A DNA stretch of 64,000 nt from Haloarcula amylovorans (GCF_004681185.1 NZ_SRIF01000002.1:539994-603993); one strand, 5' to 3'. Numbered from the stretch's first letter, positions 25,408 to 34,873 are shown. The notes: generated from the letters alone by a model not told the origin. Numbers and translations: made by a program.

Positions 25408-27348
25408 ATGACAGGGTCCCACGGGTCGGGCCGCAAGACTGCCCTCGAAGACCGTCCGGCTATCGACCCACCCGCGTGGTTCACCGAGCAGGCCAACCGA
25501 GCCGACCCGTCGGTGTACGACACCTTCGAGCGGGAGTGGCCGGCGTGCTGGGCGCAAGCGGCCGACCTCTTGGACTGGGAGGAGACGTACGACAGCGTGC
25601 TCGACGGCGGGGAGGGCCCGCCCTTCGAGTGGTTTACCGGCGGGACGTTGAACGCCTCGTACAACTGCATCGACCGACACCTCCCCGAGCGCAAGAACCA
25701 GTTGGCGCTCATCTGGGAGGGCCACGGCGAGTCACGGACCTACACGTACCGAGAGCTCTCTCGCGAAGTCAACGCCGTCGCGGCGGCCCTGCGCGAGCGG
25801 GGCGTCGAGGAAGACGACGTGGTGACCATCTACCTCCCCATGGTCCCGGAACTCCCCGTCGTGATGCTCGCTTGCGTGCGACTGGGCGTCGTCCATAACG
25901 TCGTCTTCGCGGGGTTCTCATCGGGCGCGCTCGCCGAGCGGATGGAGCGCACCGGCTCGGAACTGCTCGTCACTTGCGACGGCTACTACCGACGGGGCAG
26001 TGCCGTCGCCCAGAAGAACAAGGCCGACAACGCCCGTATCGCCGTCGAACAGGACGTCTCCGTCGTCGTGCTGGACCGACTGGGTCGGGACGTCCACCTC
26101 GGGAAGGACTACTACGACTACGCGACGCTTCGGGACGCACACGACGGCGAGACGGTCGACCCGGTCCCGCGGGACGCCAGTGATACGCTCTTTCGCATCT
26201 ACACCTCGGGAACGACGGGCGAACCCAAGGCCGTCGACCACACGACCGGCGGCTACCTCGCACACGTCGCGTGGACCAGTGAATCGGTTCTCGACGTGAA
26301 ACCGACGGACACCTACTGGTGTTCGGCCGATATCGGCTGGATCACCGGCCACTCGTACATCGTCTACGGCCCGCTCGCGCTCGGGACGACGACCGTCCTC
26401 TACAACGGCACGCCGGACCATCCCGAGAAAGACCGTCTCTGGGACATCGTCGAGCGCTACGCCGTCGATGTCTTCTACACCGCGCCGACGGCCATCCGCG
26501 CGTTCATGAAGTGGGGGAAGGAGTACCCCGCACAGCACGACCTCTCCAGCCTCCGCCTGCTGGGGACCGTCGGCGAACCCATCGACGAACGGGCGTGGCA
26601 GTGGTACCGCGAGCACATCGGCGGCGGCGATGCGCCGGTCGTGGATACGTGGTGGCAGACCGAGACGGGCGCGATTTTGGTCGCCACGCTCCCGGGCATC
26701 GACGCGATGAAACCCGGCGCGGCGGGCAAGCCGCTGCCGGGCATTCAGACCGAGGTGGTCGACCCCGCGGGCGAGACAGTCGACCGCGGCGAGGCCGGCG
26801 AACTCGTCGTCACCCGGCCGTGGCCGGGAATGCCCCGCGCGCTGCGAACTGGCGAGGACTGGGGCGCGGCGTCGATTCACGGCGACGAGTGGCGCTACTA
26901 CCCCGAGGACGGCGCGACCGTCGACAGCGACGGCTACATCACGTTTCTAGGCCGTGTCGACGACGCGATCAACGTTGCCGGGCGGCGCTTCAGCACGATG
27001 GAACTGGAGAGCGCCATCGCGGGCGTCGAAGGCGTCGCCGAGACCGCCGTCGTCGGGGCGAATCACGCGACCACGGGGACGGCCGTCTACGCCTACGTCT
27101 CGCCGGAGGGTAACTGCGCGGAGGCCGACCTCGAAGCGCGCATCGAGGCGGCCGTCGAAACAGCGATCGGGAGCGTCGCCACGCCCGAAGCGGTCATCTT
27201 CACGCCTGACCTCCCGAAGACGCGCTCTGGAAAGGTGATGCGACGGCTCCTCACCGCGGTCGCCAACGGTGAGGAACTGGGCGATACGAGTGCGCTTCGC
27301 AATCCCGAGATTCTCGGTGAGTTGCAGTCCGCGACACCCGATCGATAG
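25408..27348 (+). CDS. Acyl-/acetyl-CoA synthetase (AMP-forming), ACS type, copy 1
   Basis: 646-residue ANL-superfamily enzyme. It has the P-loop YTSGTTGEPKAVDHTTGGY, the TWWQTETG motif whose Trp limits the pocket to acetate or propionate, and the catalytic Lys in TRSGKVMRR. The hinge and CoA-site region reads DDAINVAGRRFSTMELES where canonical ACS has DDVLNVSGHRLGTxE, so this copy has drifted in a conserved patch. It makes acyl-CoA, AMP and PPi. Start 25408 is chosen because the long upstream open frame overlaps the toxin gene and is not protein-like. Confidence 0.88.
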   Translation: MTGSHGSGRKTALEDRPAIDPPAWFTEQANRADPSVYDTFEREWPACWAQAADLLDWEETYDSVLDGGEGPPFEWFTGGTLNASYNCIDRHLPERKNQLALIWEGHGESRTYTYRELSREVNAVAAALRERGVEEDDVVTIYLPMVPELPVVMLACVRLGVVHNVVFAGFSSGALAERMERTGSELLVTCDGYYRRGSAVAQKNKADNARIAVEQDVSVVVLDRLGRDVHLGKDYYDYATLRDAHDGETVDPVPRDASDTLFRIYTSGTTGEPKAVDHTTGGYLAHVAWTSESVLDVKPTDTYWCSADIGWITGHSYIVYGPLALGTTTVLYNGTPDHPEKDRLWDIVERYAVDVFYTAPTAIRAFMKWGKEYPAQHDLSSLRLLGTVGEPIDERAWQWYREHIGGGDAPVVDTWWQTETGAILVATLPGIDAMKPGAAGKPLPGIQTEVVDPAGETVDRGEAGELVVTRPWPGMPRALRTGEDWGAASIHGDEWRYYPEDGATVDSDGYITFLGRVDDAINVAGRRFSTMELESAIAGVEGVAETAVVGANHATTGTAVYAYVSPEGNCAEADLEARIEAAVETAIGSVATPEAVIFTPDLPKTRSGKVMRRLLTAVANGEELGDTSALRNPEILGELQSATPDR

Positions 27349-27492
27349 AGGTGTTTCGCCAGTTTAGATATTTCCGAAACAGTACGTAGAACCACTGGTG
27401 GCATTTCTATATCTCTCGAAGGCATTTAAAGCTGGAATATCTCATCACAGTCCACAAACTTATTTCGGGTAAAAGCGAATATACGAAACAGA

Positions 27493-29190
27493 ATGACGGA
27501 TTCGACGGATGTCCTCGGCGCGCGCGGCTACGAACAACTGCGTCGCGCCGCCGAGACGTACCGCGAGGACCTCGTCTTGCGCCTCGGTGCGGAGGTGGGC
27601 CTGCGACCAGCGGAGATGACGCGAGTCCGTCTCGCGGACGTGGCGAGCGCCGACGAACACTACTTTCTAACCGTGCGCGACGAGGCGGGCGAACCCACCC
27701 GGGAGGCGTACCTTCCGGGGGGTGTCGAACACGACCTGCGGAAGTTCGCCAGTGCGAACGGCCGTGACGGGGACGAGGCGCTGCTGTCGGTGTCGGCCCG
27801 ACGCCTCCAGATGGTCGTCGGCGAAGTCGCAGACCGGGCCGCCGAGACCACGCCCAGACTGGCCAACATCTCCTCACGTGACCTGCGCTGGCGCTTCGCG
27901 GCGACGCTGCTCTCACAGGGCGTTCCACCGCACGTCGTCTGCGAACTCGGCGGCTGGGACCGCCTCGCTCGACTCGAACCACTGCTTCCGGACCCGAACC
28001 GCGAGCGGGTCGTCCGCGCCATCGAAGACACCGAAGACGTCCCGACGCCAGCTCGCCTCCGCCGGACCATTGGCGTCGCCGCCGACGTAGGCGAGACGCT
28101 GGCCGGCGCGGCGACCGGCGAGGAGATCGAACAGACCGTCTGCGAGCGACTGGCCGGCACCGAAGGATTTCGCTTCGCGTGGGTCGCAGAACGCACCGGC
28201 GACGGCCTGACGCCGAGAGCGTCTTCCGGTATCGCCGAGGACAGCGTCGCCGACCGCGCACGCGACCACGAGGAAGCGGCCGCGACAGCGATGGACAGCC
28301 ACGAAGTGCGGCTGGTCGAGGACGCCCGCGGGCCGATGGCGCTCGTCCCCATCGTCCGGGACGACGCCGCGGCCGGCGTCCTCGCAATCGGGACGACGGC
28401 CCATGTCGTCGACGCTGAACGGGACCTGCTGGCGGCGCTCGGCGCACAGGTCGGCGCGGCGCTGGCGGCCATTGAGCGCAAGCGCCTCCTGCTCGCCGAT
28501 ACGGTCACAGAACTCACCTTCGAGTGCACCGATCACGCAGCGTTTACTGTCAGCCTCTCGGCCGAGCTCGACTGCACGCTCGAACTCTCGGGCGTCGTTC
28601 CGGTCGGCGGGCGCTCTCTGCTGTACTATCTGGTCGTCGAGGGCGCGCCCGCCGGGCCGGTCCTCTCTCGCGCCGCCGACGACGACGACATCGCCGACGC
28701 CCGCCTCATCGAGGACTACGGCGACGGTGCGCTCGTAGAAGTGGTCGTGACGGCAGCGCCCGCACTCTCGCTGGTGGAAAACGGCGGCCGTCTCCGCGAC
28801 CTCACGGCCGACCACGGGACGGCGACCATCGAGGCCGAACTGCCCGGCGACACCGACCTCCGCGAGGTGGTCGACGCCGTCGTCGAGTCCTATCCGGGGA
28901 CGTCGCTAACGGCCAAACACGAGACGGAGCGGTCCGTCGAGACGGAGACCGGCTTCCGCGAGCGGCTCTCCGACCGCCTCTCCGAGCGGCAGGCGACGGT
29001 GTTACAGGCCGCCTACCACAGCGGTTACTTCGAGTGGCCCCGGGGGACCACCGCCGAGGAGCTTGCCGACTCGCTCGACGTTTCCTCGCCGACGTTCCAC
29101 AACCACCTCAGGAAGGCCCAGCAGAAGCTCCTGACGGCCTTCTTCGCCGATGCGCCCACCGAAGAACCACCTGCGCCGCTGAACGGGTGA
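27493..29190 (+). CDS. Bat-type (bacterio-opsin activator-like) transcription regulator with GAF and HTH_10
   Basis: 565-residue regulator of the Bat family. The N-terminal domain (about 1-180) resembles a tyrosine recombinase core (LGAEVGLRPAEMTRVRL, SRDLRWRFAATLLSQGV) but lacks the catalytic Tyr and the His of the HxxR box, so it is not an active integrase. A GAF domain (about 205-330) and a Bat coupling domain follow. The C terminus is an HTH_10 motif (SERQATVLQAAYHSGYFEWP, then TAEELADSLDVSSPTFHNHL). Placed between two acs genes, it is a good candidate for a local acetate-gene regulator. Confidence 0.88.
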   Translation: MTDSTDVLGARGYEQLRRAAETYREDLVLRLGAEVGLRPAEMTRVRLADVASADEHYFLTVRDEAGEPTREAYLPGGVEHDLRKFASANGRDGDEALLSVSARRLQMVVGEVADRAAETTPRLANISSRDLRWRFAATLLSQGVPPHVVCELGGWDRLARLEPLLPDPNRERVVRAIEDTEDVPTPARLRRTIGVAADVGETLAGAATGEEIEQTVCERLAGTEGFRFAWVAERTGDGLTPRASSGIAEDSVADRARDHEEAAATAMDSHEVRLVEDARGPMALVPIVRDDAAAGVLAIGTTAHVVDAERDLLAALGAQVGAALAAIERKRLLLADTVTELTFECTDHAAFTVSLSAELDCTLELSGVVPVGGRSLLYYLVVEGAPAGPVLSRAADDDDIADARLIEDYGDGALVEVVVTAAPALSLVENGGRLRDLTADHGTATIEAELPGDTDLREVVDAVVESYPGTSLTAKHETERSVETETGFRERLSDRLSERQATVLQAAYHSGYFEWPRGTTAEELADSLDVSSPTFHNHLRKAQQKLLTAFFADAPTEEPPAPLNG

Positions 29191-29259
29191 TGGCAGGCAA
29201 CAGTTGCCATAGTTAGACCCCTCGTTTATCAGTGACCCGTTAATTGTGAGTGATAGACC

Positions 29260-31254
29260 ATGTCAGATGATGACGTTCAACTCGAGGCGCGCTTGGAAGA
29301 GCAGGAGGTCTTCGAGCCCCCAGAGTCGTTCGTCGAGCAGGCGAACGTCTCTGATTCGGGGATCTACGAGGAGTTCGAGGAGAACTGGCCGGAGTGTTGG
29401 GAGCAGGCGGCGGACCTGCTGGACTGGGAGGAGTCCTACGACCAGGTGCTAGACGACTCGAACCCACCGTTTTACGAGTGGTTCACCGGGGGGTCGCTGA
29501 ACGCTTCGACGAACTGTATCGATCGCCACCTCGACGAGCGGGGCGACGAGGCGGCCATCGAGTGGGTCGGGGAACCCGTAGACGAGGACGACATCACCTA
29601 CACGTACGAGGACCTCCACCGCGAGGTCAACGAGTTCGCGGCCGCGCTCCACGAACAGGGCGTCAGCGAGGACGACGTGGTCACGATGTACATGCCGATG
29701 ATCCCCCAGCTCCCCATCGCCATGCTGGCTTGTGCCCGCATCGGCGCGCCCCACTCAGTGGTGTTCGCCGGCTTCTCGGCGGACGCGTTGGCGACGCGGA
29801 TGAACGCCGCCGACTCTGAGTACCTCGTCACCTGTGACGGCTACTACCGACGCGGCGACCCGCTCGACCACCTTGAGAAGGCCAACGAGGGACTGGAAGG
29901 CGTCGAACACGACGTGGAGACGGTCGCGGTGGCCGAGCGCCTGCGCGACGGCGACGGCTTCGACCACGACTACGCCGACAATCAGGTCGCCTTCGAGGAC
30001 CTCCAGAGCGAACAGGAGGGCGCGGAGGTAGAGCCGGTCTCCCGGGACGCCGAGGACATGCTGTTCCTGATGTACACTTCGGGGACGACCGGCGAGCCGA
30101 AGGGGGTGAAACACACGACTGGGGGCTACCTCTCCTACGCCGCGTGGACCTCACAGGCCGTCCTCGACATCAAACCCGAGGACACCTACTTCTGTTCGGC
30201 CGACATCGGCTGGATCACCGGCCACTCCTACATCATCTACGGCCCGCTGGCGCTCGGCACCACGACGATGATGTACGAGGGGACCCCCGACCACCCGGAC
30301 AGAGACCGCCTCTGGGAGATCATCGAGGAGTACGAGACCACCCAACTGTACACCGCGCCGACCGCGATTCGAGCGTTCATGAAGTGGGGTCAGCAGTACC
30401 CCGACGACCACGACCTCTCCAGCCTCCGCCTGCTGGGGACCGTCGGCGAACCCATCAACCCGCGGGCCTGGAAATGGTACTACACCCACATCGGCGGCGA
30501 GGACTGTCCCGTCGTCGACACCTGGTGGCAGACCGAAACCGGCGGGATGATGCTAACGACGTTGCCGGGCGTGGGCGACATGAAGCCCGGCTCTGCTGGC
30601 CCGCCGCTTCCAGGCGTCAGCGCCGATATCGTCGACGTCAGCGGCAGTCCCGTCGAGGCCGGCGAAGCCGGCTATCTCGTCGTCAACAAGCCCTGGCCCG
30701 GGATGCTGCGGACGCTGTACAACAATGACGAGCGCTTCATCAACGAGTACTGGCGGGAGTACTCCAACACCGATAGCGACGACCCGGCCGACTGGGTGTA
30801 CTTCCCCGAAGATGGCGCGAAGATCGACCAGGACGGCTACATCACCGTCCTCGGTCGGGTCGACGACGTGCTCAACGTCTCGGGCCACCGTCTCGGGACG
30901 ATGGAGATCGAGAGCGCCATCGTCGGCGTCGAGGGGGTCGCGGAAGCCGCCGTCGTCGGCGGCGAACACGACATAAAGGGGGAAGCCGTCTACGCCTACG
31001 TCATCACCGAGGACGGCTACGAGGAGAACGAGGACCTGCGAGAGCGCATCATCGCCGGTGTCGAGGACGCTATCGGGCCAATCGCCCGCCCGGAGGCGGT
31101 CATCTTCACGCCGGAACTGCCCAAGACCCGCTCGGGCAAGATCATGCGTCGCTTGCTCGAAGACATCGCCAACGGCGAGGAGCTGGGTGACACCAGTACG
31201 CTGCGCAACCCCGACGTGGTCTCCGACATCCAGTCGAAGATCGGCGGCGACTGA
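29260..31254 (+). CDS. acs: Acetyl-CoA synthetase (AMP-forming), copy 2
   Basis: 664-residue canonical ACS. It shows YTSGTTGEPKGVKHTTGGY, the acetate-pocket DTWWQTETGG, the hinge and CoA region RVDDVLNVSGHRLGTMEIES and the catalytic Lys of KTRSGKIMRRLLED. It converts acetate, ATP and CoA to acetyl-CoA. Compared with copy 1 it has an extra acidic N terminus and a longer loop before the hinge (YNNDERFINEYWREYSN, the typical ACS segment). It is followed by a symporter of acetate-permease type, so uptake and activation genes cluster. Confidence 0.95.
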   Translation: MSDDDVQLEARLEEQEVFEPPESFVEQANVSDSGIYEEFEENWPECWEQAADLLDWEESYDQVLDDSNPPFYEWFTGGSLNASTNCIDRHLDERGDEAAIEWVGEPVDEDDITYTYEDLHREVNEFAAALHEQGVSEDDVVTMYMPMIPQLPIAMLACARIGAPHSVVFAGFSADALATRMNAADSEYLVTCDGYYRRGDPLDHLEKANEGLEGVEHDVETVAVAERLRDGDGFDHDYADNQVAFEDLQSEQEGAEVEPVSRDAEDMLFLMYTSGTTGEPKGVKHTTGGYLSYAAWTSQAVLDIKPEDTYFCSADIGWITGHSYIIYGPLALGTTTMMYEGTPDHPDRDRLWEIIEEYETTQLYTAPTAIRAFMKWGQQYPDDHDLSSLRLLGTVGEPINPRAWKWYYTHIGGEDCPVVDTWWQTETGGMMLTTLPGVGDMKPGSAGPPLPGVSADIVDVSGSPVEAGEAGYLVVNKPWPGMLRTLYNNDERFINEYWREYSNTDSDDPADWVYFPEDGAKIDQDGYITVLGRVDDVLNVSGHRLGTMEIESAIVGVEGVAEAAVVGGEHDIKGEAVYAYVITEDGYEENEDLRERIIAGVEDAIGPIARPEAVIFTPELPKTRSGKIMRRLLEDIANGEELGDTSTLRNPDVVSDIQSKIGGD

Positions 31255-31307
31255 GCCACGTACCGTTTTTCGAACACCACAGCCACTGACGCACCACGAA
31301 CGGACCT

Positions 31308-31763
31308 ATGACAGATAAGAACACGCACGACTCTGGCGACCGCCCGTCGGTCTCGACCGACGGCGGGACCGCCGCACAGGCAGCACAGGCCCATCAAAAC
31401 ACGAACTACCTCGACGAGGAGGTGAACCTGCTGAACCCGAGTACGCCGTTCATGCGCGACCACCTACGACTCATCTGGACCGGGTTCATCGCGTGGGCGA
31501 TTATCGTCTTCGTCCCGGTGACGCTGACGGCCGTCGTCCCCAGCGTCATGACATCGCCGATACCGGTCATCGGCTTCCCGCTACACTACTTCCTCGTCGC
31601 CATCGGCGCACCCGCCGGCGCGCTCATCCTCTCGTTCTGGTACGCCCGCAGGCGCGACAAGTTAGACGAGAAGTACGGTATCACCCACACCGACGCCAGT
31701 GAAACCACCGAGGGGACGACCGGCGAGGAACGAACCGCCACTGACGGGGGTGTCAGCAAATGA
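31308..31763 (+). CDS. DUF4212 small subunit of a sodium/solute symporter
   Basis: 151-residue protein with two TM helices (about residues 60-82 and 94-113) and acidic termini. PFMRDHLRLIWTGFIAWA and FPLHYFLVAIGAPAG are the DUF4212 signatures; the family pairs with VC_2705-type SSS transporters. Its stop overlaps the symporter start by 4 nt (ATGA), so the two should be made together. The role of the small subunit is not established. Confidence 0.88.
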   Translation: MTDKNTHDSGDRPSVSTDGGTAAQAAQAHQNTNYLDEEVNLLNPSTPFMRDHLRLIWTGFIAWAIIVFVPVTLTAVVPSVMTSPIPVIGFPLHYFLVAIGAPAGALILSFWYARRRDKLDEKYGITHTDASETTEGTTGEERTATDGGVSK

Positions 31764-33457
31764 TTGGCTATCTGCTCCAGAGTGGGCTACTCCCGGAGGG
31801 CCTGAACGTCTCGTTCAAACTGCTCCCGGCAATACTCGTTCTCTCGATGCTCCTGCTGTTCCTCGGTATCGGTTTCGCCTTCCGCGTCGCCGACACCGAG
31901 GGAATGTGGGTCGCGGGCCGTTCTATTGGGAACGTCGAGAACGGGATGGCTATCGGGGCCAACTGGATGTCGGCCGCATCCTACCTCGGGATGGCGGCAC
32001 TCATCGCCCTCTCGGGCTTCTACGGGCTGGCGTTCGTCGTCGGCTGGTCGACGGGATACTTCATCCTGCTCATCTTCCTCGCCGCCCAGATGCGCCGCTT
32101 CGGGAAGTACACCGCGCCGGACTTTGTCGGCGACCGGTTCAACTCTGACAGCGCGCGCGCCATCGCGGCCGTGACGACGTTCCTCATCGGCTTCGTCTAC
32201 GCCATCGGACAGGCTCGCGGGATGGGACTCGTCGGTCTGTACATCTTTGGTGACATCGGCATCCCCGGCTTTTCCGGGTATCAGTCGATGGTCATTTTCA
32301 TGATGGCTATCACCGTCGGCTACCTCACCCTCTCGGGGATGTTGGGCGCGACCAAGAACATGGCCGTCCAGTACGTCATCCTCATCGTCGCCTTCCTCGC
32401 CGGCCTCTACGCCGTCGGCTTCACGGGCGGCTACTCGACGGTGCTCCCCCACATCGAGTACGGGGCCCTCTTCAGCACGCTCAGCAGCGAGTTCAGCGCG
32501 CCGTTCGTCTCCGCGAGCTACTACCTCTGGATCGCGACGGCGTTCTCGCTGGTGGTCGGGACCTGTGGACTGCCACACGTCCTCGTTCGGTTCTACACGG
32601 TCGAGAGCGAGCGGACCGCCCGCTGGTCGACCGTCTGGGGGCTGTTCTTCATCTGCTTGCTGTACCTCTCGGCTCCGGCTTTCGCCGCCTTCGGGACCGA
32701 CCTCTACGGACAGAACATCGGCGACGTGTACGGCGACCCCGGCATGACCAGCGCCGCCGGTGACGTCATCGTCGTGCTGGCCGCCCAGCTCTCGAACCTC
32801 CCACAGTGGTTCGTTGGACTGGTCGCCGCCGGCGGCATCGCCGCCGCCATCGCGACGACCGCCGGCCTGTTCATCGCCGGATCGTCGGCCATCTCCCACG
32901 ACATCTACGCGAACATCATCAACGAGGACGCCAGCCAGCGCCAGCAGGTGCTGGTCGGCCGCGCGAGCATCGTCGCGCTGGGCGTCATCACGACGCTCGC
33001 GGCCCTCGACCCCGCGGCACCCATCGCCGCGCTGGTCTCCTACGCGTTCTCGCTGGCCGGCGCCGTGCTGTTCCCGATGTTCTTCCTCGGTCTCTGGTGG
33101 GAGAACACGAACCGACCCGGCGCGCTCGCCGGCATGACGACCGGGCTGATCATCTGGACCATCCCGATGATAAACGAGGTGCTGCCGAGTTACGGCATCC
33201 TCGCCAGTGCGGCCGGCTCCGATGGCGTCCTCTCGGCGTTCCTCGCCCAGTGGCTCCCGGCCATCGGCTCCGCGCTGGTCGCCGTTCCCATCGTCTTCGC
33301 GGTCACCATCGGCGTCTCGCTCGCGACCGACGAACCCGATATGGCGACTAAGCGGCTGGTCCGGCAGTGTCACAGTCCCGAGCCGATGTCCAAGATGCAG
33401 TCCGCCGAAGAGGTCGCGGCGACCGACGGCGGTGAACCACAACCTTCGGACGACTAA
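31760..33457 (+). CDS. Sodium:solute symporter (SSS family, VC_2705/ActP-like)
   Basis: 565-residue transporter with about 13 TM helices. The family motif appears as GMWVAGRSIGNVENGMAIGA and GTCGLPHVLVRFYTV (about residue 270), the classic SSS segment of acetate/pyruvate permeases. With acs upstream and DUF4212 overlapping, acetate or a related monocarboxylate is the likely cargo. The C-terminal tail is acidic and cytosolic. A USP gene follows after 2 nt, so the three genes are one transcription unit. Confidence 0.9.
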   Translation: MIGYLLQSGLLPEGLNVSFKLLPAILVLSMLLLFLGIGFAFRVADTEGMWVAGRSIGNVENGMAIGANWMSAASYLGMAALIALSGFYGLAFVVGWSTGYFILLIFLAAQMRRFGKYTAPDFVGDRFNSDSARAIAAVTTFLIGFVYAIGQARGMGLVGLYIFGDIGIPGFSGYQSMVIFMMAITVGYLTLSGMLGATKNMAVQYVILIVAFLAGLYAVGFTGGYSTVLPHIEYGALFSTLSSEFSAPFVSASYYLWIATAFSLVVGTCGLPHVLVRFYTVESERTARWSTVWGLFFICLLYLSAPAFAAFGTDLYGQNIGDVYGDPGMTSAAGDVIVVLAAQLSNLPQWFVGLVAAGGIAAAIATTAGLFIAGSSAISHDIYANIINEDASQRQQVLVGRASIVALGVITTLAALDPAAPIAALVSYAFSLAGAVLFPMFFLGLWWENTNRPGALAGMTTGLIIWTIPMINEVLPSYGILASAAGSDGVLSAFLAQWLPAIGSALVAVPIVFAVTIGVSLATDEPDMATKRLVRQCHSPEPMSKMQSAEEVAATDGGEPQPSDD

Positions 33458-33459
33458 CC

Positions 33460-33933
33460 ATGTACGATACGATACTCGTCCCCACGGACGGCAGCACCGT
33501 CGCGGAAGTAGCAGTTAGCCACGCCGTCGACATCGCCGAGAAGTACGACGCGACTGTCCACGCGCTGTACGTCGTCGACCCCGACTGGGTCAACTACAGC
33601 CTCGGCAGCGAACAGATAGACCGACTCAAACAGGGCCACTTCGACGGGATGGAGGACGTAGAAGCTGACGCCAACGAAGCGACCGGTGCCGTCGCCGACG
33701 CCGCGGCCGTCCACGGCATCCAGACGGTCGAGGAGACCCGCGTCGGCACCCCTCACGAGATAATCAGCAACTACGCCGACGGCAACGACGTCGACCTCAT
33801 CGTGATGGGGAGCCACGGCCGCTCGGGCGTCCGACGCGCCCTGCTGGGAAGCGTCACCGAACGCGTTCTGCGGTCGAGTCACCTCCCCATCCTCGTCGTC
33901 GACGAACAGGGCGTAGAAGGGCGGGAGGAGTAG
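33460..33933 (+). CDS. Universal stress protein (UspA family)
   Basis: 157-residue USP. MYDTILVPTDGST is the N-terminal strand and Asp; VMGSHGRSGVRRALLGSVTE is the complete ATP-binding motif G-2x-G-9x-G(S/T). Begins 2 nt after the symporter stop, consistent with a role coupled to acetate uptake or energy status, as inferred for USPs linked to transporters. Confidence 0.93.
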   Translation: MYDTILVPTDGSTVAEVAVSHAVDIAEKYDATVHALYVVDPDWVNYSLGSEQIDRLKQGHFDGMEDVEADANEATGAVADAAAVHGIQTVEETRVGTPHEIISNYADGNDVDLIVMGSHGRSGVRRALLGSVTERVLRSSHLPILVVDEQGVEGREE

Positions 33934-33972
33934 GCAAATCCGGACCATGATTCCCACCGACGGAGGCCGCGC

Positions 33973-34194
33973 GTGAGCCTGTTGGAACGTGTTGGCGAGC
34001 ACGTCCGCGAGAACCGCTCGGGGATGTTCGTCGATCTCGTGTTCGCGATGGCGTGGGTGACGCTGGTCTCGGTCGTCTTCGCGGTGTTGCCGCCGGCCCC
34101 GCAGTGGGCGTACTACCTGGCTATGGCCAGCGGTATCGTCGCCTACTACGGCTTCTTCTGGTCGCTAGAGGCGCTGCGGGCTGAGGAGCCGTAG
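33973..34194 (+). CDS. Small two-TM membrane protein, GTG start
   Basis: 73-residue protein with two hydrophobic helices (about residues 20-43 and 46-66) and a charged N terminus ending RENRSGMFVD. GTG start at 33973 follows the USP stop by 39 nt. Haloarchaeal-type small membrane protein of unknown role, possibly the last gene of the acetate operon. Confidence 0.65.
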   Translation: MSLLERVGEHVRENRSGMFVDLVFAMAWVTLVSVVFAVLPPAPQWAYYLAMASGIVAYYGFFWSLEALRAEEP

Positions 34195-34226
34195 CGGGCG
34201 ACCGGAGCGGACAGTTTGGAACTGCG

Positions 34227-34616
34227 TCAGTACGTCTCGGTTTCGACACCGAGCCGTTCGAAATCCTCGACGTTTCGCGTGAGGACTGGTTCTTCGACGA
34301 CGTCTGCGGTCGCACCAATGACCACGTCGCCGTCTCCAACTGGCGTTCCGGCGTTCTGTAATTCCCCGGACAGTCGGCCCGCTTTTCTCATCACAGCGGT
34401 GTCGGCGGGATGGACGGGTTTCGATGCGAGGACGGTTTCGACTTTCTCTCGTTCCGACTCGGAGTCGGTAACACGAGCGATACCGTGATATAGCTCGAAG
34501 AGCGTCATCGCCGAGAGCCGCTGTTGAACGAGCTCGTTTTCCAGCTCTCGTGCCGTTTCGACCGCGTCCTCGTCGCCGTTCATCAGGTCGATGAAGAACG
34601 ACGTATCGAGTAGCAC
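34227..34616 (-). CDS. vapC: VapC-family PIN-domain toxin
   Basis: 129-residue PIN ribonuclease. LLDTSFFIDLMNGDED gives the first catalytic Asp, LFELYHG the conserved Glu, and GDGDVVIGATADV the third and fourth acidic positions. The start is taken as GTG at 34616, 1 nt after the antitoxin stop, which gives the normal VapC length; the longer open frame would overlap vapB. It should cleave RNA (often initiator tRNA or rRNA in the family) when the antitoxin is lost. Confidence 0.88.
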   Translation of the reverse strand: MLLDTSFFIDLMNGDEDAVETARELENELVQQRLSAMTLFELYHGIARVTDSESEREKVETVLASKPVHPADTAVMRKAGRLSGELQNAGTPVGDGDVVIGATADVVEEPVLTRNVEDFERLGVETETY

Positions 34617-34617
34617 G

Positions 34618-34860
34618 CTACGCGCCTCGCATCTGGTCGGCGATATCTTCGAGTTCTTCGCCGCGGCGCGTTCGCCGCTCGGCGACGGCATCTCGAAGTT
34701 CGTCGGCCTCTTCGTCGCTCAGAATACCGGCGAGTTCCAGCAGTGACCGTTCCCCCGCCAATCGGAGGACGACCTCCGAGAACGTCTCGTCCTCGCGTTT
34801 GTGAGCCGCGAGTCGCTCGTAGGCGTCTTCGGAGAGGCGAATGCTCTTCGACATATGCAT
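34618..34860 (-). CDS. vapB: VapB-type antitoxin
   Basis: 80-residue antitoxin of the DUF217/VapB group. SKSIRLSEDAYERLAAHKRE is the ribbon-type DNA-binding N terminus, and the C terminus (about residues 45-80) is a charged tail that would wrap the PIN toxin. Start may be Met1 at 34860 or Met3 at 34854. First gene of the pair. A perfect palindrome covers the start codon and is the probable autoregulatory operator. Confidence 0.85.
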   Translation of the reverse strand: MHMSKSIRLSEDAYERLAAHKREDETFSEVVLRLAGERSLLELAGILSDEEADELRDAVAERRTRRGEELEDIADQMRGA

Positions 34861-34873
34861 ACAGTTGTATGCA
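34856..34873. promoter_or_regulatory. Palindromic operator candidate over the vapB start
   Basis: TGCATAC (34856-34862) and GTATGCA (34867-34873) form a perfect inverted repeat with a 4-nt spacer. It overlaps the vapB start codon. Toxin-antitoxin complexes commonly bind such palindromes to repress their own promoter; the function is inferred from position. Confidence 0.6.

Noticed and set aside
27493-28035. Active tyrosine recombinase (integrase) domain
   Set aside because: The catalytic Tyr and the His of the HxxR box are absent and the domain is fused to GAF and HTH_10, the known Bat architecture.
31787-33442. Very long minus-strand open frame across the SSS symporter gene
   Set aside because: It mirrors the GC-rich codon pattern of the symporter, has no known motif and an extreme Asp/Arg/His composition. 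The plus-strand gene is certain.
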